Shown in pieces: positions 1 through 8,349 of a stretch of DNA of 64,000 nt; the stretch's first letter is position 1; the number at the start of each line of letters is the position of its first letter. A program made the translations under genes and the position numbers. Location: NCBI RefSeq assembly GCF_024919275.1, contig NZ_JANWGH010000002.1, positions 124,001 to 188,000 of the forward strand. Direction: 5' to 3'. The notes under the pieces were generated by a model that worked only from the letters and a program-made list of their open reading frames with translations, did no database searches and was not told the origin of the DNA. The stretch is from Algoriphagus limi. Its GTDB lineage: Bacteria; Bacteroidota; Bacteroidia; Cytophagales; Cyclobacteriaceae.

Positions 1-1
1 T

Positions 2-967
2 CAAGAAAATGAAAGTGGAGAATTAGTACCACTACCAGGATTGGATAATATTTTCCTCTACAATGAAAATATTCTGGCAGCTTATGGAATTCTGGGGAAT
101 AAAACCGGGAATTGGAGCTACCAAGCAGGCCTTCGAGCCGAACACACCGACGTGGAGACGATTTTAGCCGAAACCAACGAGCGGAATCCTCGGAAATACA
201 CCAATCTATTTCCAAGTGCACATTTGACATACAATATTTCGGAAGAAAATGCTTTTCAACTCAGCTATTCCCGAAGGGTAAGAAGACCTGTTTACAATGA
301 CCTTAGCCCCTATGTTACTTTTTCTGATCAGCGGAATTTTTTCAGTGGCAATCCAGATTTAGATCCTGAATTTACGGATGCATTCGAACTTGGTCACATC
401 AAATATTTCGAAAAAGGAACCCTATTTTCAACGGCATATTTTCGGAATACAGTCGACAAAATCGAACGGATACGAACTGTCAATGAAGAGGGTTTTGCTA
501 ACACCCTGCCCTACAATTTGACAGGAGAGCAATCATTCGGCTTAGAATTCAGCGCAGACTATCGACCCGTGAATTGGTGGAAACTGGATTTGAATCTGAA
601 TTTCTTCCATGCAGATATTGACGGAAGTAATATTCAAGCAGATTTTCAGGCGAAAACCACTTCTTTTCTGGCAAGGCAAACTTCCAGATTTACCCTAGAA
701 GGAGGATGGGACTTGCAGCTTAGAACCAATTATGATGCAAGACAAAAAACGGCTCAAGGCGTAAGGAAAGGCATTTTCTTTATGGATCTTTCTGCAAGCA
801 AACAAATCCTGGAAGAGCGTGGCCGATTGATCCTAACGGTAAATGATATTCTCAATTCCAGAAGAAATCGATTCATTACCGAAGGAGTAAACTTCTACAC
901 CGAAGGAGACTCCCAATTCATCCGAAGACAGATCAATTTGACTTTCTCCTTCCGAGTCAAACAATAA
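2..967 (+). CDS. Outer membrane beta-barrel receptor, C-terminal part (partial)
   Basis: The reading frame is open to the left window edge, so only the C-terminal 321 residues are present and no start can be assigned. The remaining part is built of alternating amphipathic strands rich in Tyr, Phe and Asn with charged turns. It looks like the C-terminal barrel of the 'outer membrane beta-barrel family protein' group (OMP_b-brl_3 type) that follows a carboxypeptidase-like domain and a plug in TonB-dependent receptor relatives. The stretch NPDLDPEF near residue 115 of the visible part is typical of these barrels. The chain does not end in the usual aromatic residue but in RVKQ. It is expected in the outer membrane. 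The substrate cannot be told from this fragment. The family is fairly sure, the role is not. Confidence 0.8.
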   Translation, partial: QENESGELVPLPGLDNIFLYNENILAAYGILGNKTGNWSYQAGLRAEHTDVETILAETNERNPRKYTNLFPSAHLTYNISEENAFQLSYSRRVRRPVYNDLSPYVTFSDQRNFFSGNPDLDPEFTDAFELGHIKYFEKGTLFSTAYFRNTVDKIERIRTVNEEGFANTLPYNLTGEQSFGLEFSADYRPVNWWKLDLNLNFFHADIDGSNIQADFQAKTTSFLARQTSRFTLEGGWDLQLRTNYDARQKTAQGVRKGIFFMDLSASKQILEERGRLILTVNDILNSRRNRFITEGVNFYTEGDSQFIRRQINLTFSFRVKQ

Positions 968-1021
968 TCCATTCATCCAGCCTTTGCTATAAAAGTCACA
1001 TAAATCAGCTCCCAAAAACCC

Positions 1022-1029
1022 TAATTTTG
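1022..1029 (+). promoter_or_regulatory. Candidate -7 promoter element (TAnnTTTG) of the DUF5916 gene
   Basis: TAATTTTG matches the Bacteroidota -7 consensus TAnnTTTG and lies 14 bases before the ATG at 1044, giving a very short leader. I see no good TTTG-type -33 element at the expected spacing, so this is tentative. Confidence 0.4.
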
Positions 1030-1043
1030 AGGGCTTTATCCCC

Positions 1044-3224
1044 ATGACTCGATTACACCCACTTTCCTTTCTTCTTGGCTTTTTGCTTGTTTTCTCTGCG
1101 AAAGCTCAAAAAATCAATGATGCATACCGCTTGTCTATCCAAAAAGCAAGTTCGGAAATCATTATCGATGGAGTTCTTGATGAACAAGCTTGGCTAGACG
1201 CCGAAGTGGCAACTGACTTTTTTATGATTACCCCAATGGACACGAGTTTCGCTCAGGTCAAAACTGATGTCCGAATGACTTATGACGACCAAAACTTATA
1301 CCTAATCGTAGTCAATCACCATGCAGTCGATGGCCCTTACATGGTTGAATCCTTGCGTAGAGATTTCAGTTTTGGGAAAAATGACAACTTTCTTCTTTTC
1401 ATGGACCCTTTTGATGATCAGACAAATGGGTTTTCCTTTGGGGCGAATGCAGCCGGTGCCCAATGGGACGGTATCATGTACAATGGGGGAAGCGTAGATT
1501 TAAGCTGGGATAACAAATGGACTTCCAAAGTCCGAAACTATGAGGACAAATGGATTTTTGAGGCAGCTATCCCTTTCAAGTCCATTCGATACAAAAAGGG
1601 CATTACCGAGTGGGGGGTGAACTTTTCAAGACTTGACCTCAAGACCACCGAGAAATCAGGCTGGGCTCCAGTACCTCGACAGTTCCCTTCAGCATCCTTA
1701 GCCTACACTGGAATTCTTGTTTGGGATAATCCACCTCCTGACCCGGGAGCCAATATTTCAGTCATTCCCTATTTATTGGGAGGGGTCTCCAAGGATTTTG
1801 AAAATAATGGGGAAACTTCCTATCGAAGAGAAATCGGGATGGATGCCAAAATCTCCCTGACTTCTTCCCTGAACTTGGACCTCACTGTCAATCCGGATTT
1901 TTCCCAAGTGGAAGTAGACCGACAAGTGACCAATTTAGATCGATTTGAACTCTTTTTCCCAGAAAGAAGGCAATTCTTTCTGGAAAATGGAGACCTCTTC
2001 GCCAACTTCGGCTATAGCACAATCCGGCCTTTTTTCTCCAGAAGAATAGGTCTTAATGCACCCATCCAATTTGGGGCCCGACTCAGCGGGAAAATCAACA
2101 AAGACTGGCGTATTGGAGCTATGAATATGCAGACCGGGGAAGTAAGTGAGGAAGGCCTTCCCTCTCAAAACTTTACCGTGATGGCATTACAAAGACAGGT
2201 AGGAGCTAGAAGTAATATCACAGGAATTTTCATCAATAAACAATCCCTGAATTACAATCCGGATCCAGATTCAGAAGCTCCTGTTTACTCTCAATTCAAT
2301 CGCAATGTGGGGCTGGAATATAACTTGGCTTCTTCTAACAATTTGTGGACTGGAAAAGCCATGCTTCTTCAAAGCTTCGGGCCGGATAATCTCGCAAATG
2401 GCTTTGTGCATGCCGCAAATTTAAAATATGCATCCGGTAATCTGACCTGGAATTGGCAACATGAATTGGTTTCTGAAAACTACACTGCAGAAGTTGGTTA
2501 TGTCCCCCGACGAGGCTACACCAAAATCAACCCAACCATTGGTTATCGTTGGTTTCCCGTGAGTGAAAAAATCCTCAGTCATGGACCCGATATCGGAGTA
2601 ACCTACTTCTTCAACAAGGAAGGAGTCAAAACCGATAACACCACCTATGTGGCCTATAGTATTAAATGGCGAAGCCAAAGCACCTTTCTGCTTTGGACGG
2701 CTTATGACTTCATCAAACTGCAAAGACCATTTGATCCAACCAACTTTTCAGGAGAGACACTACCAGCCGGCACAGATCATTCGTGGACTGCCTTAGGAGC
2801 AGAATACACCTCCAAGCCTCAAAGTTTATTTACCTACAGCTTCACTACTCGACTTGGTGGATATTATGCTGATGGAAAACGATATAATTTCACCACGGAC
2901 CTTGGTTATCGTTTTCAGCCCTATGTCAGTTTGGCCTTAAGTACGAATTTCAATCGAATCAATCTTCCAGAACCTTGGGGGAATACGGATTTTTGGTTGG
3001 TTGGTCCTCGCTTGGATGTGACCATGACCAATACGCTGTTCTTTACTGCATTTGTTCAATACAATGAGCAAATCAAAAACATCAACCTGAATACCCGTTT
3101 CCAATGGAGATTTAAGCCTGCATCAGACCTGTTTATTGTTTACACGGATAATTATTTACCTGCCCCATTTTATACCAAAAACAGGTCAATTGTGCTGAAA
3201 TTCACCTATTGGTGGAATATTTAA
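1044..3224 (+). CDS. DUF5916 domain protein with CBM9-like N-domain
   Basis: This 726-residue exported protein begins with a signal peptide (about residues 1-21, ending AKA-Q). The first ~230 residues fit the CBM9-like fold: IIIDGVLDEQAWLDA near residue 40 and WIFEAAIPFKSIRY near 170 are the usual anchor motifs. The rest matches DUF5916, with LFFPERRQFFLENGDLF around residue 305 and RPFFSRRIG shortly after, followed by a barrel-like strand pattern ending in a Trp-rich tail. Family members are common in Bacteroidota and are presumed outer-membrane or surface proteins. No reaction is established, and some are annotated as hydrolases only through the carbohydrate-binding-like domain. Its stop codon overlaps that of the convergent flavoprotein gene. 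The family call is strong, the function unknown. Confidence 0.88.
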   Translation: MTRLHPLSFLLGFLLVFSAKAQKINDAYRLSIQKASSEIIIDGVLDEQAWLDAEVATDFFMITPMDTSFAQVKTDVRMTYDDQNLYLIVVNHHAVDGPYMVESLRRDFSFGKNDNFLLFMDPFDDQTNGFSFGANAAGAQWDGIMYNGGSVDLSWDNKWTSKVRNYEDKWIFEAAIPFKSIRYKKGITEWGVNFSRLDLKTTEKSGWAPVPRQFPSASLAYTGILVWDNPPPDPGANISVIPYLLGGVSKDFENNGETSYRREIGMDAKISLTSSLNLDLTVNPDFSQVEVDRQVTNLDRFELFFPERRQFFLENGDLFANFGYSTIRPFFSRRIGLNAPIQFGARLSGKINKDWRIGAMNMQTGEVSEEGLPSQNFTVMALQRQVGARSNITGIFINKQSLNYNPDPDSEAPVYSQFNRNVGLEYNLASSNNLWTGKAMLLQSFGPDNLANGFVHAANLKYASGNLTWNWQHELVSENYTAEVGYVPRRGYTKINPTIGYRWFPVSEKILSHGPDIGVTYFFNKEGVKTDNTTYVAYSIKWRSQSTFLLWTAYDFIKLQRPFDPTNFSGETLPAGTDHSWTALGAEYTSKPQSLFTYSFTTRLGGYYADGKRYNFTTDLGYRFQPYVSLALSTNFNRINLPEPWGNTDFWLVGPRLDVTMTNTLFFTAFVQYNEQIKNINLNTRFQWRFKPASDLFIVYTDNYLPAPFYTKNRSIVLKFTYWWNI

Positions 3225-3787
3225 GGAACCAACCAATTTCCTTCCCATTCTTTTTTAGAGGAAAATAAAATTCTTAAATGTCCATTTCGAGACAATTGTA
3301 GGACTTCAATTTCTAAGGGGATAAATTCAAGAACTGTGAAGAAATGATTCACATCATCTAAACGTTCCCATCCTTCTTCATGGTCAGGGATAAAAGTTCC
3401 AGGCGAGTATTTGCCCAAATATTCCTTTCTTCTGCTTTCAGAAATACTAAGCCAGAACTCTTCAGAGAAATCATTTTTAAAATGAATCTTGGTATTTGCT
3501 CTTACCCTTACCTGCACCTGTTTTTTGGGATGATAAAAATGAAGGGAAGCTTTGGGATTAGTCTTTAACTCCTTCACTTTTTGTGATCGATAGTCTGTAA
3601 AAATCAAAAAATGAAAAGTATCTGTGATTTTTCGAAGCACTACCTTTCGAATTTCAGGAAAATCAGCACCATGGGTTCCCAAATTCACCCAATGAAAAGG
3701 ATGCTTAGCATCTAACGCCCCTCGATGTAGTTCATGCTTGACTACTTGCCAGATTTCTTCTAGGGAATCACTTTCCTTAAACAACAT
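3221..3787 (-). CDS. Pyridoxamine 5'-phosphate oxidase family flavin-binding protein
   Basis: The 188-residue soluble protein has the split-barrel pattern of the PNPOx-like FMN-binding family. FHLIFTDYRSQKVKELKTNP around residues 60-80 is the strand-turn-helix that holds FMN phosphate (R and K of TDYRSQKV). FYHPKKQVQVRVRA follows at about 85-98 and an RMR-like dimer-interface strand after it. It resembles the Alr4036/general-stress branch rather than true PdxH, because the substrate-loop residues of PdxH are not evident. Cofactor and redox role are therefore inferred, and the substrate is unknown. The start codon overlaps the stop of the upstream CPXCG gene by one base (TAATG), which suggests translational coupling. 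Confidence 0.8.
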   Translation of the reverse strand: MLFKESDSLEEIWQVVKHELHRGALDAKHPFHWVNLGTHGADFPEIRKVVLRKITDTFHFLIFTDYRSQKVKELKTNPKASLHFYHPKKQVQVRVRANTKIHFKNDFSEEFWLSISESRRKEYLGKYSPGTFIPDHEEGWERLDDVNHFFTVLEFIPLEIEVLQLSRNGHLRILFSSKKEWEGNWLVP

Positions 3788-3969
3788 TATTGATCGATCG
3801 AATTTACTTCAAAGTAAACCAATTCTCCTTCCTCAAACTCCACCTGAAGTTCGATGGGGTTGCAGCAAACTTCACAATCCTCGATGTATTCCTGTCTGGA
3901 TACAGAGGAATCCAAAAGCATGGAAATCTCCTGAAAGCAATGGGGACATTGGAAGAAGTGTTCTAACAT
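3787..3969 (-). CDS. CPXCG motif cysteine-rich small protein
   Basis: This is a 60-residue protein starting MLEHFFQCPHC. Two cysteine pairs are visible, CPHC near the N-terminus and CEVCCNP in the middle, followed by an acidic C-terminal half with E-F-E-E-G-E-L. This is the layout of the CPXCG (Cys-rich zinc-ribbon-like) family of short bacterial proteins of unknown role; metal binding is inferred. An upstream TTG at 3993 would add eight residues, but the ATG at 3969 puts the first cysteine pair where the family has it. It is coupled by a one-base overlap to the downstream flavin-binding protein gene. Confidence 0.75.
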   Translation of the reverse strand: MLEHFFQCPHCFQEISMLLDSSVSRQEYIEDCEVCCNPIELQVEFEEGELVYFEVNSIDQ

Positions 3970-4019
3970 GTTGTAGAAACCTGTGGTGCTCAAAAAAGTT
4001 GAGTGAACCCTTAAAAAAA

Positions 4020-4107
4020 CGTCATCGCGAGAGAAGCCAAGCCCGCCTACCGGAGGGCAGGCGATCTCTTGCTTAAATGAGATTGCTTCACTTCGTTCGC
4101 AATGACG
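4020..4107. repeat. REP/MITE-like palindromic repeat element
   Basis: The 88-base element has imperfect terminal inverted repeats: CGTCATCGCGAGAGAAGC on the left, and on the right GCTTCACTTCGTTCGCAATGACG, whose reverse complement begins CGTCATTGCGAACGAAG. A GC-rich inner hairpin (GCCCGCC...GGGCAGGC) sits inside the left half. The CGTCATTGCGA...GCAATCTC layout is that of a repeat scattered through intergenic regions of many Bacteroidota genomes. It lies between two genes both read on the minus strand. An apparent small ORF running through it on the plus strand is a by-product. Confidence 0.75.
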
Positions 4108-4133
4108 ATTGTTACCGAGATACTCTTTCCTAT

Positions 4134-7100
4134 TTAATCCTTTTTCGGAGCCAAAATCGGGATCTTCTGATCGATCATGGCTTTTTCCAAAGCTTTTGTA
4201 TCTTGTAAAGCTTGATTCACTTGGACCTTAACCTTTGAATAAACATCAAGTAGATCCTTTACTCGCTGCTTTTGTCCTTCCGTAACAGGAGGCTCTCCCT
4301 CGTTGATGGCACCGTAGATATGCAGTAAATCTGCGTCTAACTTATTCGGGAAATTAATCACGTCCTGAAAAGTCTTCTGCTTGGTTTGAATCAATTCAGA
4401 CTCAGCCTTATCGATAGTAGTAAGTACTTCTTTTGATTGATCATGCCAATCAGAATAAGTTTCTTCATCTATTCTACTTTGCAAATCCTTGATTTGATTT
4501 CGAATACTTCGAAGGTCCTCCGCCATACTTCGGGTATCAATAATGGCTTCTCTCAAGTTCAGAAGTTGGCTTTCTTGCTCCTGATACTGCGCAGCAGTTG
4601 CAGTCCATCGAGGATCAGCTTTGACTGTAAGATCCTTGGTAATTTCCTGATCACCATAACGCATCACAAGTTTATAATCACCTGGGATCACTCGCTGAGC
4701 AGAGGAACCGATTCCGGAAAACACCCCTTCCACACCTTCAAAGGCATCCAAACTCAAATCCCAGTTAAGCCTATTCATCCCAGCTTTTTTCTTGATTTTT
4801 CCGGTTTTGGCTTTGGAATCTGTAGTGAATTTTCGAAGCACTTTCCCATTCATATCCTGAAATTCAGCCTCTAAAAGGACTGAATCAACATTCTCCTTCA
4901 AATAGTATAGAATAGAAAAGCCGGGATATGGATTTTGTCCCAATTGAGGATTATTCCCCCGCATCGCATAATCCCGAATAGCTGGCTCTGGCTCATAGAC
5001 ATAGAAACCTGAGGAGGCAGCATCCTTCAATTCATACAGAGGATTCAAATCATCCATCACCCAAAACGCTCTTCCTGAAGTGGCGATGATCATGTCATTG
5101 TCCTGAATCATCAAGTCATTAATAGGAACTACAGGTAAGTTAAACTGGAATTTCTCCCACATTTGACCTCCATTGAAAGAAACATAAAGGCCAGTTTCTG
5201 TTCCTGCATACAACAAATCTTTTTGATTTGGATCTTCTCGAACTACCCGAACAAAAGCTTCATCAGGGATTCCATTAACAAGACGAGTCCAGCTAGCTCC
5301 ATAGTCCGTAGACTTGAAAATATGAGGCGTGAAATCATTGAATTTATAGCTTGTAAATGCCACATAAACCGTTGCCGGGTCATGCGGTGAAACTTCAATC
5401 TGATTGACCATTCCATCCGGTGTATTTAGGATGGTGATATTGGTCCAGCTTTTACCACCATCCTGAGTCACATGAAGCAATCCATCATCAGCTCCAGCAT
5501 ACAAGACATCTGGAGTATGAGGAGATTCGGCTAAATACATAATGGTGTGGTAGACTTCCCCTCCTGCCCCTTCATTGGTAATTGGACCTCCACCATAATC
5601 CAAATGTTCTGGATCATTCTTAGTCAAATCAGGCGAAACTTCCTCCCAACTCAAGCCTCGATTAGTGGTCTTCAATACCACATTTCCGGCATGATAAATC
5701 ACAGATGGGTCATGCTTAGAGGCGATGATAGGCGCATTCCAATTAAATCGATATTTAACCTCAGCGGGCTTGGATGCCAAACCCTGATAAGGATAAGCCA
5801 TCACGTCTTTTTCCAATTCTGTTTGGGAATTCCACTCAGTAATGATTCCTTGATAGCATCCGGAATATACGTAGATCGGATTTTCTGGATCAAAGGCTGA
5901 ATAGGCTGATTCACAACCTCCAACCGGATAAAACTCATCCCAACCAATTCCTCCACTATTTGCTCGTGAAGCAATGGAGACAGAAGAATTATCCTGTTGA
6001 CCTCCATAAATCCGATAAGGAAACTGCTTGTCTACATTCACCCGATAAAATTGAGCGGTAGGCTGATTATCCTGTCGTGACCAGGTTTTTCCTCCATCAA
6101 TAGAAACATTTCCTCCACCGTCATTAGCATTAACCATGTATTGAGGATGAGATGGGTTGATCCAAAGCTGATGATTATCTCCATGTCTAGTGCGAAGATT
6201 GACGAATGTTTTTCCTCCATCCTTCGATTCCACCAGAGGAGCATTCATGATATACACCGTTTCAGGCTCAGTAGGGTGAGCCAAAATATGCATGTAATAC
6301 CAGGATCTTGCCCGAAGTAAACGATCTCCATTTACCAAGCGCCAAGATTTTCCTGCGTCATCAGATCGATATAAACCACCGTCCTCCGCTTCAATAATTG
6401 CCCAAACTGTATTTGGATTTGCTCGGGATACAGATACGCCAATTTTACCCATCACTCCTTTTGGGAGACCTTCAGAAAGCTTTTCCCAAGTTTTTCCCAT
6501 GTCCGTGGACTTATAAATTCCACTTCCCGGGCCTCCACTTTGTACTTTCCATGGAAATCTTCGATGATCCCAATAGGCCGCGTAAACAATTCGGGGGTTT
6601 TTCATATCCATACTAAGGTCTGAAACACCTGAGTTTTCATCTACATAATGAACTTTCTCCCAAGTTTCTCCTCCATCTTCAGAGCGATAAATTCCCCGGG
6701 CATCAGTGGCTCCATAGGGACTTCCTTGACCTCCCACGATCACTAAGTCAGGATTGGAAGGATGGACAACGATCTTTGAAATTTGGCGAATCTCTGAAAG
6801 CCCCATGTTCTTCCAGGTTTTTCCTCCGTCAGTAGATTTATAGACCCCGTCTCCATGGGATGTCATCACACCTCGGACAGGCGCTTCCCCCATTCCCACA
6901 TAAACCACATTTGGGTCGGATTCGGCTACGGTAATCGCTCCAACTGAAGCCGTCCCAAAATAGCCATCAGAGACATTAAACCAGCTTTCACCGGCGTCTG
7001 TGGTTTTCCAGACTCCACCAACGGAGCCCATGTAAAAGGTCAAAGGTTCTTGTACAACCCCAGCAACTGCCGTTGCTCGGCCACCTCGAAATGGTCCAAC

Positions 7101-7250
7101 AAGGCGAAATTCCATCGCATTGTAAAGGGCAGTATCAAAAGTAGCCGTTTGAGCAGGCTCAGTTTTCTTTTTAGATTTCTGGGAAAACGCTATTTCTGGT
7201 GAAAAAAGCACAAGCAGTCCCAGCAAAATAGGAATGAATTTAAATCGCAT
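4134..7250 (-). CDS. Secreted Asp-box (BNR/VPS10-like) beta-propeller protein
   Basis: This is a 1038-residue exported protein with a signal peptide at about residues 1-23. The N-terminal ~750 residues carry about eleven Asp-box repeats of the S/T-x-D-x-G-x-T/S-W type, for example STDGGKTW, SEDGGETW, STDMGKTW and TQDGGKSW. They imply one or two beta-propellers like those of sortilin (VPS10) and sialidase-like proteins. The region from about 760 to 890 looks like a FlgD-like Ig module (KKKAGMNRLNWDLS), and the last ~140 residues form a helical, probably coiled-coil segment. Proteins of this layout are called WD40/YVTN/BNR-like repeat proteins and are abundant in Cytophagales. No catalytic residues can be named and the ligand is unknown. 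It stands alone, transcribed away from the next gene. Confidence 0.85.
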   Translation of the reverse strand: MRFKFIPILLGLLVLFSPEIAFSQKSKKKTEPAQTATFDTALYNAMEFRLVGPFRGGRATAVAGVVQEPLTFYMGSVGGVWKTTDAGESWFNVSDGYFGTASVGAITVAESDPNVVYVGMGEAPVRGVMTSHGDGVYKSTDGGKTWKNMGLSEIRQISKIVVHPSNPDLVIVGGQGSPYGATDARGIYRSEDGGETWEKVHYVDENSGVSDLSMDMKNPRIVYAAYWDHRRFPWKVQSGGPGSGIYKSTDMGKTWEKLSEGLPKGVMGKIGVSVSRANPNTVWAIIEAEDGGLYRSDDAGKSWRLVNGDRLLRARSWYYMHILAHPTEPETVYIMNAPLVESKDGGKTFVNLRTRHGDNHQLWINPSHPQYMVNANDGGGNVSIDGGKTWSRQDNQPTAQFYRVNVDKQFPYRIYGGQQDNSSVSIASRANSGGIGWDEFYPVGGCESAYSAFDPENPIYVYSGCYQGIITEWNSQTELEKDVMAYPYQGLASKPAEVKYRFNWNAPIIASKHDPSVIYHAGNVVLKTTNRGLSWEEVSPDLTKNDPEHLDYGGGPITNEGAGGEVYHTIMYLAESPHTPDVLYAGADDGLLHVTQDGGKSWTNITILNTPDGMVNQIEVSPHDPATVYVAFTSYKFNDFTPHIFKSTDYGASWTRLVNGIPDEAFVRVVREDPNQKDLLYAGTETGLYVSFNGGQMWEKFQFNLPVVPINDLMIQDNDMIIATSGRAFWVMDDLNPLYELKDAASSGFYVYEPEPAIRDYAMRGNNPQLGQNPYPGFSILYYLKENVDSVLLEAEFQDMNGKVLRKFTTDSKAKTGKIKKKAGMNRLNWDLSLDAFEGVEGVFSGIGSSAQRVIPGDYKLVMRYGDQEITKDLTVKADPRWTATAAQYQEQESQLLNLREAIIDTRSMAEDLRSIRNQIKDLQSRIDEETYSDWHDQSKEVLTTIDKAESELIQTKQKTFQDVINFPNKLDADLLHIYGAINEGEPPVTEGQKQRVKDLLDVYSKVKVQVNQALQDTKALEKAMIDQKIPILAPKKD

Positions 7251-7543
7251 GATAGATTGGTTTGGTGGTGAAAGGTAAGTTACGAAAGGAAAGGGTAATT
7301 TTTAAGAAAAAGTACTAAAGCACCTTTAATGAGAATTAGGGACTGAACTCATTTTGAATTGAATTATTATTTATCGACAAAATGGTTTTTGAAAAACTTC
7401 ATTAATTAGTAAAAACTTCATCATCATAGTCAGCCAATCCTTGTTAAGGATTAAAATTTTAGAAAATATATGTAATAGCAATTTTTAGGTTTTGAGAAAA
7501 AATTTAAATTTATAGTTAGTTTTTAGTATTGCTCAATTTCGAA
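7251..7543. other. AT-rich divergent intergenic region
   Basis: This stretch of about 290 bases separates two divergently read genes and must hold both promoters. It is AT-rich with several A/T runs. I find no exact TAnnTTTG element close to either start and no convincing hairpin or small gene. Confidence 0.6.
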
Positions 7544-8296
7544 ATGAAGGATAAAATTTATATCCCAAAACCTTGTTCTGAGAATCCAAAGAATTTCACC
7601 AAGACTCCAAACGGTGGGTTTTGCCGAAATTGCCAAAAAGAAGTAGTCGACTTTAGAGAAAAGGACAATCGAGAAATCCTTACTTTTTTATCAAAAAATC
7701 CATCCAAACAATGTGGTATTTTTTCGCCCAACCAAATACCTATACATGAAAGTCCTAACAGAAAAGTAAAATTTCAAAGTATTTGGGCTTTTGGACTTTT
7801 GGGATTATTAGGATTTTCATTACCTGCATTTGCTCAGGCACCCATTCCTCATTCATTTGAGCAATCTCCTTCTAAGGAGAATTTGATCTTAAAAACAGAT
7901 ACTAGTTCATTATACAAAAGAACAATTAAGGGTAAGGCGGTTAGCAAATACTTTAATGATATACAACCACTACCTGGGGCAACAATAAGCATCAAAAATT
8001 ATACTATAGGAACTACTACTGATCTGGATGGATACTTTGAGCTTGAGGTACCTGATTCAGTCAAAGATCAAAAAATTATTTTGATGCTTTCATTTGTTGG
8101 TTATAAGATGAGAGAAGTAATTATATATGACACTCAGTTACCCGTCCAATTAGGTGAAATTGAACTTTATGAGGACCAAACAATCCTAATGGGTGAAATT
8201 ATCTATATAAAACAAACTTTTTGGCAAAAGATTAAGCAGGTTTTCAAATCAAAAAAGCCTCAAAAGTGTGCTGATCCAAATCACCAGCATACATAA
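7544..8296 (+). CDS. Membrane protein with N-terminal Cys cluster and carboxypeptidase-regulatory-like domain
   Basis: The protein is 250 residues from the ATG at 7544 (a TTG at 7529 would add five). Residues 1-60 hold four cysteines, C11, C27, C30 and C57, in the context IPKPCSEN...GGFCRNCQKEVVDF, a module I recognise at the N-terminus of many Bacteroidota proteins and which looks like a metal site. A single hydrophobic helix follows at about 76-97 (GLLGLLGF...AFAQ). After a linker comes a CarboxypepD_reg-like beta-sandwich at about 130-215 (GATISIKNYTIGTTTDLDGYFELEVP). The order implies a cytoplasmic Cys module and a periplasmic or surface beta domain. No function is known to me. It ends just before a shared terminator. 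Confidence 0.75.
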   Translation: MKDKIYIPKPCSENPKNFTKTPNGGFCRNCQKEVVDFREKDNREILTFLSKNPSKQCGIFSPNQIPIHESPNRKVKFQSIWAFGLLGLLGFSLPAFAQAPIPHSFEQSPSKENLILKTDTSSLYKRTIKGKAVSKYFNDIQPLPGATISIKNYTIGTTTDLDGYFELEVPDSVKDQKIILMLSFVGYKMREVIIYDTQLPVQLGEIELYEDQTILMGEIIYIKQTFWQKIKQVFKSKKPQKCADPNHQHT

Positions 8297-8298
8297 AA

Positions 8299-8328
8299 AA
8301 CCCTCGAGAAGGATTTATCTCGAGGGTT
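8299..8328. terminator. Bidirectional terminator between the Cys-cluster gene and clpB
   Basis: A perfect 11-base stem AACCCTCGAGA / TCTCGAGGGTT with an 8-base loop is flanked by an A run on the left and an AT-rich tail on the right. It lies between convergent genes, so it can stop transcription both ways. Confidence 0.85.
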
Positions 8329-8349
8329 ATAAAAGAGTTGGTGCAAAAA

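Noticed and set aside
3738-4076. Plus-strand open frame of 112 codons across the CPXCG gene and REP element
   Set aside because: It runs antisense to a supported gene and ends in the palindromic repeat, with no family features.
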